From contig CAZUGZ010000016.1 of assembly GCA_964620555.1 (NCBI GenBank), positions 1-39,480 of the forward strand: a stretch of DNA of 39,480 bases, read 5' to 3'. Shown here in pieces: positions 7,291 to 15,405 of the stretch (its first letter is position 1; each line of letters opens with the position of its first letter). Made by a program: the position numbers and the translations under genes. The notes below the pieces were generated by a model, which was not told the DNA's origin, did not search any database, and was given only the letters and a program-made list of their open reading frames with translations. This DNA comes from JAPOQD01 sp964620555. GTDB taxonomy: Bacteria; Pseudomonadota; Gammaproteobacteria; Pseudomonadales; Halieaceae.

Positions 7291-8385
7291 ATGGCCCTGG
7301 GCCGGCTGGATATATGTGCCGTCCGCAACCTGGCTGACATCAGCCTGCCGGACCTGCAATCCGCCAATATCTTCTATGGCGAAAACGGTGGCGGTAAAAC
7401 CAGCGTGCTGGAAAGCGTATACCTGCTGGGCACCACCAGATCCTTTCGCAGCACCCAGATCAAATCGGTAATCAACCACGAGGCCAAGGCCTTCCTGGTC
7501 CGGGGAGAACTGCTCGGCGAGGCGGGCAGAAAGATCAACCTGGGGGTGCGCCGGGACCGCCAGGGAGGGCTGGAAGCCAGGGCGGCCGGCCAGCGGGTGC
7601 TATCGGCCGCGAACCTGGCCGCCCGGATGCCGGTACAGGTCGTGAATGCCCAGAGTTTCGAGCTGCTGACCGGTACGCCGAGCGGTCGACGCCGCTACCT
7701 CGACTGGGGTGTGTTCCACGTGGAACCTGCGTATCACGAAACCTGGCGGCGCTTCCAAAAATGTGCCAGACAACGCAATACTTTGCTCAGGCGTGGTAGA
7801 ATACAGACTGAGGAATTGGCTGTCTGGAACCGTGAGTTTGCAGCGACTGGAGAACGGCTGGACACCATGAGAAAGGCCTACCTGGCAGGGCTGTTGCCCG
7901 TGTTCGCCAGGCTGGCGGCGCGGCTTTCGCCGCGGCTGGCGAACATTGAAGTGCGCTATCGCCGGGGCTGGGAAGCCAACAGCTCCCTTGCCGAAGCTTT
8001 GCAGGCATCAACCAGGGCGGATCTGGAACAGGGTTTCACCCATGTTGGGCCGCAACGGGCCGACCTCAGGTTGGTCGCCGACGGCCACGAGGCGGGCGCC
8101 ATTCTGTCGCGGGGTCAGCAAAAACTGGTGGTGTGCGCACTGAAGCTGGCGCAGGGTCAGGTTTTTGGAGGGCAGCGAAACAGTGAGTGCGTCTATCTGC
8201 TGGATGATCTTCCGTCCGAGCTGGACGAAGATCATTGTCGGCGAGTATGTGAGGTGCTCGGCGAGTTGAAGGCACAGGTGTTCCTCACCTGCGTCAAACG
8301 GGACGACATCCTCAGGCATTGGCCCCGACCGCCGCAGCCGGCCATGTTTCACGTGAAACATGGCACCGTGGAGCGGTTGTCGTGA
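7291..8385 (+). CDS. recF: DNA replication and repair protein RecF
   Basis: RecF is an SMC/ABC-type ATPase that with RecO and RecR loads RecA at single-strand gaps. From the ATG at 7291 the product is 364 residues. It has Walker A GENGGGKT (30-37), the ABC signature LSRGQQKL (about 271) and Walker B VYLLDDLPSELD (about 300). The frame is open further upstream, but MALGRLDICAVRN aligns with the family start. Two parS-like palindromes lie inside the gene, one encoding MFHVKHG near the C-terminus. Confidence 0.96.
   Translation: MALGRLDICAVRNLADISLPDLQSANIFYGENGGGKTSVLESVYLLGTTRSFRSTQIKSVINHEAKAFLVRGELLGEAGRKINLGVRRDRQGGLEARAAGQRVLSAANLAARMPVQVVNAQSFELLTGTPSGRRRYLDWGVFHVEPAYHETWRRFQKCARQRNTLLRRGRIQTEELAVWNREFAATGERLDTMRKAYLAGLLPVFARLAARLSPRLANIEVRYRRGWEANSSLAEALQASTRADLEQGFTHVGPQRADLRLVADGHEAGAILSRGQQKLVVCALKLAQGQVFGGQRNSECVYLLDDLPSELDEDHCRRVCEVLGELKAQVFLTCVKRDDILRHWPRPPQPAMFHVKHGTVERLS
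7712..7727. promoter_or_regulatory. parS: parS-like ParB-binding site 1
   Basis: TGTTCCACGTGGAACC contains a perfect 14-bp palindrome and matches the conserved bacterial parS core. It lies 3.2 kb from oriC inside recF. In Pseudomonas, origin-proximal parS sites of this type lie in the same neighbourhood. ParB binding here would organise and segregate the origin. No parAB genes fall within the window. Confidence 0.75.
8345..8360. promoter_or_regulatory. parS: parS-like ParB-binding site 2
   Basis: TGTTTCACGTGAAACA is a perfect 16-bp palindrome identical to the widely conserved parS consensus. It is 633 bp from site 1, at the very end of recF, where it forces the residues MFHVKH into a poorly conserved tail. 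Its perfection in coding DNA argues for selection on the DNA sequence itself. Confidence 0.85.
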
Positions 8386-8432
8386 GCCGACGGGCGCAGG
8401 GAGCAGAAGACGACGGAACGGAAGAGAACGGG

Positions 8433-10850
8433 ATGAATGTAGCTGAGCAAGATTACGATTCCTCCAGCATCAAGGTCCTCAAGGGGCTCGATGCCGTGCG
8501 CAGGCGGCCCGGCATGTACATCGGCGATACCGATGACGGCACCGGGTTGCACCACATGGTCTTCGAGCTGGTGGACAACTCCATCGATGAGGCGCTGGCG
8601 GGGCATTGTCAACAAATTGCCGTTACCATCCATCCGGACGAGTCGGTAACGGTGATCGACGATGGCCGGGGCATTCCCACGGGAGAGCACGAGGAGGGCG
8701 ATTCCGCCGCGGAAGTAATCATGACCGTGCTGCACGCCGGCGGCAAATTTGACGACAACACGTACAAGGTCTCCGGTGGTCTCCACGGTGTCGGGATCTC
8801 GGTAGTCAATGCCCTGTCCGAACAACTGGTTTTGACCGTCCGCCGCGAAGGCAAGGTCCACGAACAGACCTACCGGCACGGGGTCCCGGTTGCGCCGCTG
8901 GCGGTGGTCGGCAACACCGAGGCCAGGGGTACCGAAATTCACTTCCGGCCCTCGGCGGAAACCTTCACCAATATCAATTTCCACTTTGACTACCTGGCCA
9001 AGCGCCTGCGGGAACTGGCCTTTCTCAACTCCGGTGTCGCCATTCATCTGAATGACGAGCGCAGCGGCAAGAGAGAGAAGTATGCCTACCAGGGCGGGTT
9101 GCGGGCCTTCGTGGACTACCTCAACCAGAATAAAACCCCGGTCAACCAGGTGTTTTGTTTTACTGTGCAGAACGACGATGGCATCGGCGTGGAGTGTGCC
9201 CTGCAATGGAACCACTCGTTCCAGGAAAATACCTTTTGCTACACCAATAACATCCCGCAACGGGACGGCGGCACCCATCTGGCGGGCTTTCGGGCGGCAC
9301 TGACGCGCACGCTGAATTCGTATATCGACAAGGAGGGATTGGCCAAGAACGCCAAGATTACCACCACGGGAGAAGATGCCAGGGAGGGTCTTACCGCAAT
9401 TATTTCCGTGAAGGCGCCGGACCCGAAATTTTCCTCTCAAACCAAGGAAAAACTGGTTTCATCGGAAATCAAGCCTGCTGTAGAGCAGGCCATGGGCAGT
9501 CACTTCATGGCGTACCTGTTGGAAAACCCCCTGGAAGCCAAGGCCGTGGTCGGGAAAATGCTGGACGCGGCCCGGGCCCGGGACGCCGCCCGCAAGGCGC
9601 GGGAGATGACCCGTCGCAAGGGCGCGCTCGACATAGCCGGGTTGCCCGGGAAACTGGCGGATTGCCAGGAAAAAGACCCGGCGCAATCGGAACTCTACCT
9701 GGTGGAGGGGGATTCCGCCGGGGGATCAGCCAAGCAGGGGCGCAACCGCAGGTTTCAGGCAATTCTGCCCCTGAAAGGCAAGATTCTCAATGTGGAGAAA
9801 GCCCGCTTTGACAAGATGCTGGCTTCCACTGAAGTCGGCACCCTGGTGACCGCCCTGGGCTGCGGCATCGGCGCCGACGAATTCGACCCGGACAAGCTGC
9901 GCTATCACAACATCATCATCATGACCGATGCCGATGTGGACGGTTCCCACATCCGCACCCTGTTGCTGACTTTCTTTTTCCGGCAAATGCGCAAGCTGCT
10001 GGAGCGCGGCCACGTCTATATTGCCCAACCGCCCCTGTACAAGGTCTCAAAGGGAAAAAACCACCAGTACCTCAAGGATTCCGACGATCTGGACGATTAC
10101 CTGCTGCAGGGGGCATTGGAGGGCACGTCTGTTTTCGTCAACCCGGAGGCCCCGCCCATCACCGGCCCGGCGCTGGAGGCACTGGTGAATGAATATCGCG
10201 CGGTGCAGGCAACCATTGCGCGTCTGAGCCGCCGCTACTGGTCGGAAGTGCTGTGGCAGATGGTCGAACTTCCCACCCTCGACAGTACCCAGCTCGCCTC
10301 CGAGACCGCAGTGGCGGACTGGGCGGAGCGGCTGCGGCTGGGCCTGGCTGAAGGCACGGAAGAGGGCAGCGACTACCAGGTCCTGGTGCGCCGCAATGCC
10401 GAGCGCAACCTCCATTATCCGGTGGTTCAGCTGACCGCGCACGGCGCGCAATCGGAAGTGGTATACCACCACGAATTCTTCAGCTCTTCGGAATACCGCA
10501 GACTGCGCACCCTGGGAGAAAATCTGGACGACCTGTTCGAAGAAAACGGCTATTTTCAACGCGACGGCAAGCAATTTCCCACCACCCGTTTTGACACTGG
10601 TCTGGCCTGGCTGCTGGAAGAAGCCAAAAAGGGCTATTCGATCCAGCGTTACAAGGGCCTCGGGGAGATGAACCCTGAACAGCTCTGGGAAACCACCATG
10701 GACCCGGAAAACCGGCGGCTGTTGCAGGTAACGGTGGAGGACGGCTTTGCCGCTGAGCAGGTATTTACCATCCTGATGGGCGACCAGGTAGAGCCGCGGC
10801 GTGATTTCATTCAGGACAATGCATTGGCGGTGGCGAATCTGGACGTGTGA
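8433..10850 (+). CDS. gyrB: DNA gyrase subunit B
   Basis: GyrB is the ATPase subunit of gyrase, which introduces negative supercoils with GyrA. From ATG 8433 it has 805 residues, essentially the E. coli length. It shows the GHKL ATPase (GMYIGDTDDGTGLHH, ELVDNSIDEA, DDGRGIP), the TOPRIM acidic motifs EGDSAGG (about 424) and DADVDG (about 498), and the C-terminal RRDFIQDNA. The frame is open upstream into recF, but MNVAEQDYDSSS is the family start and GGAAGAG lies just before it. The last 40 bases overlap the 3' end of a convergent TetR-type gene. Confidence 0.98.
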   Translation: MNVAEQDYDSSSIKVLKGLDAVRRRPGMYIGDTDDGTGLHHMVFELVDNSIDEALAGHCQQIAVTIHPDESVTVIDDGRGIPTGEHEEGDSAAEVIMTVLHAGGKFDDNTYKVSGGLHGVGISVVNALSEQLVLTVRREGKVHEQTYRHGVPVAPLAVVGNTEARGTEIHFRPSAETFTNINFHFDYLAKRLRELAFLNSGVAIHLNDERSGKREKYAYQGGLRAFVDYLNQNKTPVNQVFCFTVQNDDGIGVECALQWNHSFQENTFCYTNNIPQRDGGTHLAGFRAALTRTLNSYIDKEGLAKNAKITTTGEDAREGLTAIISVKAPDPKFSSQTKEKLVSSEIKPAVEQAMGSHFMAYLLENPLEAKAVVGKMLDAARARDAARKAREMTRRKGALDIAGLPGKLADCQEKDPAQSELYLVEGDSAGGSAKQGRNRRFQAILPLKGKILNVEKARFDKMLASTEVGTLVTALGCGIGADEFDPDKLRYHNIIIMTDADVDGSHIRTLLLTFFFRQMRKLLERGHVYIAQPPLYKVSKGKNHQYLKDSDDLDDYLLQGALEGTSVFVNPEAPPITGPALEALVNEYRAVQATIARLSRRYWSEVLWQMVELPTLDSTQLASETAVADWAERLRLGLAEGTEEGSDYQVLVRRNAERNLHYPVVQLTAHGAQSEVVYHHEFFSSSEYRRLRTLGENLDDLFEENGYFQRDGKQFPTTRFDTGLAWLLEEAKKGYSIQRYKGLGEMNPEQLWETTMDPENRRLLQVTVEDGFAAEQVFTILMGDQVEPRRDFIQDNALAVANLDV

Positions 10851-11413
10851 GCCGGGGCAAGCAGCAACGCCAAATGGCGCGCCCGGGCGGCAAATTGCCC
10901 TTTCAGGTCCTGTTCCGGGTTGCGCAGCCAGCCCAGCACGCCGGCGATAAAGCTCAGATAGACCAATTCGGTCGCCAGCCGCAGGTCCAGATCCCGGTCC
11001 ACGTCCCCCTGCCGCTGTCCCTCCTGCAACAGGCTGCCCAGCGCCCCCATCAAATCGTTGTAATCCAACCCTGAACTGTCGTGTACAAACAGCGCCCGGT
11101 TCAGTTCCGCGGTCTTCTCCAGCACCCGGGCGCTGTGGGCAAACAGGCCCAGCAACCGTTGCGCGGTAGTCTGTGGCAGGTCGCGGTAGTGTTCCACCAT
11201 CTGCACCAGGCGCGGCTCCATGGCGGCGGCCAGGGTATTGAGTAGCGCGGACTTGCCGGGATAGTAATTGAACAGGCTGGCGCGGGAAATTCCCGCCGCT
11301 GCGGCAATCTCCTCCATCCCGCATTCCGCCACGCCCCGCTCGACAAACAATTGCCGTGCCACGCGCAGGATGCGCTGGGCCCGGGCTCGTTTGGTCGCTT
11401 CATGCATTGCCAT
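10811..11413 (-). CDS. TetR/AcrR family transcriptional regulator
   Basis: This is a one-component repressor-type protein of about 200 residues. Its N-terminal helix-turn-helix is clear (RILRVARQLFVERGV, then MEEIAAAAGISRASLFNYYPGK), and the helical C-terminal half is unlike any named ligand class that I recognise. I place the start at the ATG at 11413: the in-frame ATG at 11431 lies inside tandem repeats that contain TATAAT, so it is probably upstream of transcription; ATG 11407 is another option. No divergent target gene is adjacent, so self-regulation plus distant targets is likely. It ends inside gyrB on the opposite strand. Confidence 0.85.
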   Translation of the reverse strand: MAMHEATKRARAQRILRVARQLFVERGVAECGMEEIAAAAGISRASLFNYYPGKSALLNTLAAAMEPRLVQMVEHYRDLPQTTAQRLLGLFAHSARVLEKTAELNRALFVHDSSGLDYNDLMGALGSLLQEGQRQGDVDRDLDLRLATELVYLSFIAGVLGWLRNPEQDLKGQFAARARHLALLLAPAHTSRFATANALS

Positions 11414-11415
11414 AT

Positions 11416-11451
11416 TTAGATTATATTCCATTATTAGATATTAATCCATTA
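11416..11451 (-). promoter_or_regulatory. Tandem 18-bp repeats at the TetR gene: candidate operator/promoter
   Basis: On the minus strand TAATGGATTAATATCTAA is followed directly by TAATGGAATATAATCTAA; 15 of 18 positions agree. The second copy contains TATAAT (11425-11420), a perfect -10 box five to ten bases before the likely start codon, suggesting a very short or absent leader. The AT-rich block stands out from GC-rich surroundings and is a good candidate for autoregulation. Confidence 0.5.
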
Positions 11452-11533
11452 ACCCTTGACCCTGCGTCCAGTTAGGGGGCGTCACGGGGTGCTGGTGTGG
11501 GAGCATGTGCTCCCGAAGACAAAAGCTGGCGTT

Positions 11534-13717
11534 TCAGCCCAGGATTATGGTCGGCTGTTGCGGTGGGCGAGGGCCTCGGACCCGGCCGATTTCGCTGGCG
11601 CTGTGATAACCCGCGGCACGCAACTCCTGCAGCAGCTCATCGCAGCGCTGCGGCGCCACCCCCAGCAGCAGCCCGCCACAGGTTTGCGGATCGAACCAGG
11701 GTTGCATTTCCGCCGCCCGCAGGTCCTCCGAAGCGGCTAACAGGGGCCGGGCATTGTCGATGTTGGCCGCCTGCAGGCTACTCAGGACTCCCAGTTGGTA
11801 GCAGTCCTCGACTCCCTGCAACAGGGGGATTGCGCCGGGTGTCAGCTGCGCCTGAAGGTCGGGGTCGAGCAGCATTTCACCCAGGTGGCCGAGCAGACCG
11901 AAACCAGTGATGTCAGTGGCCGCCCGCACCCCGTGACGCCGGGCAATGTCGGCCGCACCGGCGTTGCTGCACAGCATGCTGTCCAGCGCGGCGCCAATCC
12001 ACTCACTTCGGGCCAGACCCTGCTGCTGGGCGGCAAACAACACACCCGTACCCAGCGGCTTGCACAGGACCAGGCAATCGTCGGCAACCAGCCCGTTTTT
12101 TTCCAAAGACTCGCCCGTAGACAAACCATTGACAGTAAAGCCCAGGATCAATTCCGAGCCCTCCAGGGTATGGCCGCCGAGCAGTTTGGCGTTCTCCCGG
12201 GACAGTTCCCGAAGCGCCCCGGCAAGGAGCTGGTAGAGGTCGCTGATCTGGATTTCCGGTCCCGCATAGGGCAGGGTCACGTGAGCCAGCGCCGAGTGCG
12301 GCCTGGCGCCCATGGCATGCAAGTCGCCCAGCGCATGGAGCATGGCCAGCCGACCCATCAGCCAGGGGTCATCCACCAGCAGCCGCAGCACGTCCACGCT
12401 CTGTAACAGGGTCACCTGTCGCGGCACCACCAGCGGGGCCGCGTCATCCGCCAGCAGTTGGGAATCGACCTGCCCGGGGAATTCGGAGGACAACTCGGCC
12501 AGCACCCGGCGCAGTGGGGTGGCCGGAAGTTTTGCACCACATCCGCCACAATGCATCGGCGGTTCCGCCTCGGGCGGCTCCGGCATCTGCCCGGGCAGGT
12601 CTACAAACTGCTGCATGAAGCGAGTGTCAATGCGGTCCTTCCAACGCCAGACCCAGGCACCGGAGGCCCGCAACAAACCGCGCTCGGCCACCGCGCAGCG
12701 CTCGCCCAGGGACAGCAGGGACAGGTAGCGGCGTTGCGGAACAAAATCCCGCAGCGGCGCGCGTTGCAGGTAGGCCGCCAGGTTGCGGGCCAGCACCGGG
12801 GCCTGTCGAACCGCATATACCCCGGCCTTCGGCCTGGGATGATGCAGTTGGCTGGCGACGTCCCCGGCTGCGAACAATTGTTCGTGATGCAACAGTTGCA
12901 GGGTGTTGCGCACCAGCGGGAACCCCCGGTCGTCGCAGGCCAGGCCAGTCTCCGCCAGCCACGGCTCAGCCTCGGCGCTGGTACACCAGAACAGGTCGTC
13001 GAAGGGGATCTCGCCGCCATCGGCGACGCTGAGCAGACCCTCCCCAACCCGGGTGACCTGACTGTGCTCGACCACCGCCACCCCCAGGCGCGAACACCAG
13101 GAGCGCACCGTTTTGCGGGTGGCCGCGGCGTACCCTTCCAGCATTCGCTGCCCGCACACCAGCAGCAGGTCCACGGCGGCGCCCAGCCGATGGCGCATGG
13201 CCAGTGCCAGTTCCACGCTGCCGGCGCCGCCACCGACCAGGACCAGGCGGCGGCGCGGGTGCGGCGGCGCGTCCTGCAGCGCCCGCTGCACCGCTTGCCA
13301 ACGCCGGTAGAAGCCATGAATCGGTTTGACCGGTATGGCGTGGTCACCGGCCCCGGGGACGTCGCGCCCGCCAGGCTGCGCACCGATATCCATGGACAGC
13401 ACGTCAAAGGCCAGTGCCGACCGCTGGTGCAGGTGCAGGCGCTGCCTATCCAGGTCCAGGCCCTCCGCCCGGGCGGCGATGAAGCGCACCCCCAGCCGGG
13501 CACAGTAGCGGCGCAGGTCGATATGAACGTCCCGGTACTGGTAGTGCCCGGCGATCAGGCCCGGCAACATGCCGGAATAGGGAGTGTACCCGTCCAGGCT
13601 CACCAGGGTGGTGCGGCAACCGGGGACCGGGTTCATGGCCAGCATCCGCAGCGCCAGCACGTGGCTGTGGCCGCCGCCCACCAGCACCAGTTCCCGCTGC
13701 CAATGCGGCGTCTTCAC
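11534..13717 (-). CDS. selD: Fused flavoprotein oxidoreductase / selenide, water dikinase SelD
   Basis: SelD makes selenophosphate from selenide and ATP, the selenium donor for selenocysteine and 2-selenouridine. Residues 388-727 form the SelD part with the active-site stretch CGGCGAK (390-396). Residues 1-375 are an FAD/NAD(P)-dependent disulfide-oxidoreductase-like domain with VGGGHSHV (13-20), a second Rossmann motif VGGGAGSVEL (161-170) and FAAGDVA near 282. This fusion is a known architecture; the N-terminal domain may supply reduced selenium, but its reaction is unproven. Start is GTG at 13717, overlapping the selU stop as GTGA, so the genes are translationally coupled. The active-site residue is cysteine; no in-frame UGA is used. 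Confidence 0.93.
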   Translation of the reverse strand: MKTPHWQRELVLVGGGHSHVLALRMLAMNPVPGCRTTLVSLDGYTPYSGMLPGLIAGHYQYRDVHIDLRRYCARLGVRFIAARAEGLDLDRQRLHLHQRSALAFDVLSMDIGAQPGGRDVPGAGDHAIPVKPIHGFYRRWQAVQRALQDAPPHPRRRLVLVGGGAGSVELALAMRHRLGAAVDLLLVCGQRMLEGYAAATRKTVRSWCSRLGVAVVEHSQVTRVGEGLLSVADGGEIPFDDLFWCTSAEAEPWLAETGLACDDRGFPLVRNTLQLLHHEQLFAAGDVASQLHHPRPKAGVYAVRQAPVLARNLAAYLQRAPLRDFVPQRRYLSLLSLGERCAVAERGLLRASGAWVWRWKDRIDTRFMQQFVDLPGQMPEPPEAEPPMHCGGCGAKLPATPLRRVLAELSSEFPGQVDSQLLADDAAPLVVPRQVTLLQSVDVLRLLVDDPWLMGRLAMLHALGDLHAMGARPHSALAHVTLPYAGPEIQISDLYQLLAGALRELSRENAKLLGGHTLEGSELILGFTVNGLSTGESLEKNGLVADDCLVLCKPLGTGVLFAAQQQGLARSEWIGAALDSMLCSNAGAADIARRHGVRAATDITGFGLLGHLGEMLLDPDLQAQLTPGAIPLLQGVEDCYQLGVLSSLQAANIDNARPLLAASEDLRAAEMQPWFDPQTCGGLLLGVAPQRCDELLQELRAAGYHSASEIGRVRGPRPPQQPTIILG

Positions 13718-14859
13718 TGCGAACTACCGGAAATTACTCGCGCCTGTTCGATGATCGCGGTGCGGTTGCCGTGCCCCAGGCGGGGCCCCGCCCGCAGCTG
13801 CATCTGGTATTCGTACATGGGGTCATAGTATTGCACGAGCAGAGGCGTTATCCACTGACGGTGGGCGGACAAGTCCCCGCAACTGCGCTGCCGCTGAAAC
13901 GCCTCGACCAGCTTCGCATCAACCTGCTGGTGGAGCAGCCCGCCCAGGCGTTTCCGGAGTTTGGCCAGATCGGCACGCAGCCGCTGTTCGTGCCGGGCCG
14001 GGCCGGTTGCCTGGCAGATCCGGGTATATTGCTGACCGAGTGCAACGATGTAGTCCTCGATCACCAGCTCCACCCGGCTCTGCAGGTCTTCTTCGACCAC
14101 CAGCTGGGCAGCCTGCTGCATCCGCTGGCGCAGCACTTCGGGAACGGCGACCCGGCCGATAAGGCGACCCTCGTCCTCCAGGAACAGGGTCCGCCGGCCC
14201 GCGGCCAGGTGTTGCAAAAAGGCAATGCTCAGGCTGTTTTCAAAATTGATCTGGGTCGGTTGCGGTTGCGGCAGGCGGCCGAAGGCAGAACCCCGGTGCC
14301 GGGCCATACCCTCCAGGTCGATGGCGGCACGCAGGGCCTCGATCACGCGGGTCTTGCCGGTGCCGGTTTTGCCGGAAATCAGGATCAGGCGGCAGTCGGC
14401 AAGGCTCCCGGGCAGCGCTTCGAGGAGAAATCGACGCAGGGCCCGATAGCCACCGTGCACCCGAGGGTAGTCCACCCCGGCCTCGCCCAGCCAGGCCTGC
14501 ACGATTTGTGAGCGCATGCCGCCACGGAAGCAGTACAGAAAGCCGTCGGGATGTGTTCCGGCGAAGGCCACCCAATCGGCCAAACGCTGCTGCCGCCGCT
14601 CACCCGCCACCAGGGCGTGTCCCAGGGCAATGGCGGCTTCCCGGCCCTCGCGCCGATAACAAATGCCCACCCGATGGCGTTCGTCATCCGTCATGAGGGG
14701 GATGTTGGTGGCGGAGGGAAAGGCGCCACGGGCAAATTCGGCGGGTGCGCGGGTATCGAGCAACGGCACCTCACCGAGCAGCAGGCTGCGATAGTCCGCC
14801 GTGTCGCCGCGGCCCCGGCCCGCGGTTTTCACGAATTTTCCGCTGCCTTCAGGTACCAT
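13714..14859 (-). CDS. selU: tRNA 2-selenouridine synthase
   Basis: SelU (MnmH/YbbB) replaces sulfur with selenium at 2-thiouridine 34 of tRNAs for Lys, Glu and Gln, using selenophosphate. The protein has an N-terminal rhodanese domain with LYCFRGGMRSQ (catalytic cysteine 110 from the chosen start) and a P-loop domain with SGKTGTGKT (about 162-170). From ATG 14859 it has 381 residues; a GTG at 14832 is also possible, and the frame is open upstream to 14925. It precedes and overlaps selD. No selA or selB is nearby, so the module may serve tRNA modification rather than selenoprotein synthesis. Confidence 0.93.
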   Translation of the reverse strand: MVPEGSGKFVKTAGRGRGDTADYRSLLLGEVPLLDTRAPAEFARGAFPSATNIPLMTDDERHRVGICYRREGREAAIALGHALVAGERRQQRLADWVAFAGTHPDGFLYCFRGGMRSQIVQAWLGEAGVDYPRVHGGYRALRRFLLEALPGSLADCRLILISGKTGTGKTRVIEALRAAIDLEGMARHRGSAFGRLPQPQPTQINFENSLSIAFLQHLAAGRRTLFLEDEGRLIGRVAVPEVLRQRMQQAAQLVVEEDLQSRVELVIEDYIVALGQQYTRICQATGPARHEQRLRADLAKLRKRLGGLLHQQVDAKLVEAFQRQRSCGDLSAHRQWITPLLVQYYDPMYEYQMQLRAGPRLGHGNRTAIIEQARVISGSSQ

Positions 14860-14890
14860 GACAGTACTGACCCGGAGCAAAGGAGGATTT

Positions 14891-15331
14891 ATGGAATACC
14901 TGCATACCATGGTGCGCGCCACCAATCTCGAAGCAACCCTGGCGTTTTACTGCGACCAGCTCGGGTTGATCGAAATCGATCGCCACGACAATGCGGCGGG
15001 CCGTTTCACCCTGGTGTTCCTGGCCGCACCCGGCGACCTCGAAGCGGCCCGCAGTGAGCGGCGCCCCTGTGTGGAAATCACCTGGAACTGGGACCCCGAG
15101 GAATACCATGGCGGGCGCAATTTTGGCCATCTGGCCTATCGAGTGGACGACATCCATGACACGTGCCGGCGCCTGCTGGAAGCCGGGGTGACCATCAACC
15201 GGCCGCCCCGGGACGGTCGCATGGCATTCCTGCGTTCTCCGGACGGCATCTCCATTGAGTTGCTGCAGCGCGGCGACGCCCTGACGCCGATAGAACCCTG
15301 GGTATCCATGGCCAACACCGGCGAGTGGTAA
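14891..15331 (+). CDS. gloA: Lactoylglutathione lyase (glyoxalase I) / VOC family protein
   Basis: Glyoxalase I isomerises the hemithioacetal of methylglyoxal and glutathione to lactoylglutathione. The 146-residue protein belongs to the VOC fold and shows four likely metal ligands H5, E62, H80 and E123, matching the H-E-H-E pattern of E. coli GloA. The ATG at 14891 follows a perfect AGGAGG (14881-14886). It is divergent from selU, with only 31 bases between the starts, so its promoter must lie within selU. Subfamily members may act on other substrates. The 74 bases after it hold no clear element. Confidence 0.88.
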   Translation: MEYLHTMVRATNLEATLAFYCDQLGLIEIDRHDNAAGRFTLVFLAAPGDLEAARSERRPCVEITWNWDPEEYHGGRNFGHLAYRVDDIHDTCRRLLEAGVTINRPPRDGRMAFLRSPDGISIELLQRGDALTPIEPWVSMANTGEW

Positions 15332-15405
15332 ACGCTGCCTGAAGCGGGGCTCCGGCCAGTCGCACGATGGCCCGCGCCAGAGGTCCGGGCACCCTTTCAG
15401 GGGTC

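Noticed and set aside
11499..11514. GGGAGC-ATGT-GCTCCC palindrome after selD as a terminator
   Set aside because: Perfect 6-bp stem but no T-run on either strand; could be chance or a Rho-type site, so not listed as a terminator.
12458..13828. Plus-strand frame of 456 codons opposite selD
   Set aside because: Shadow of selD caused by strong third-position GC bias.
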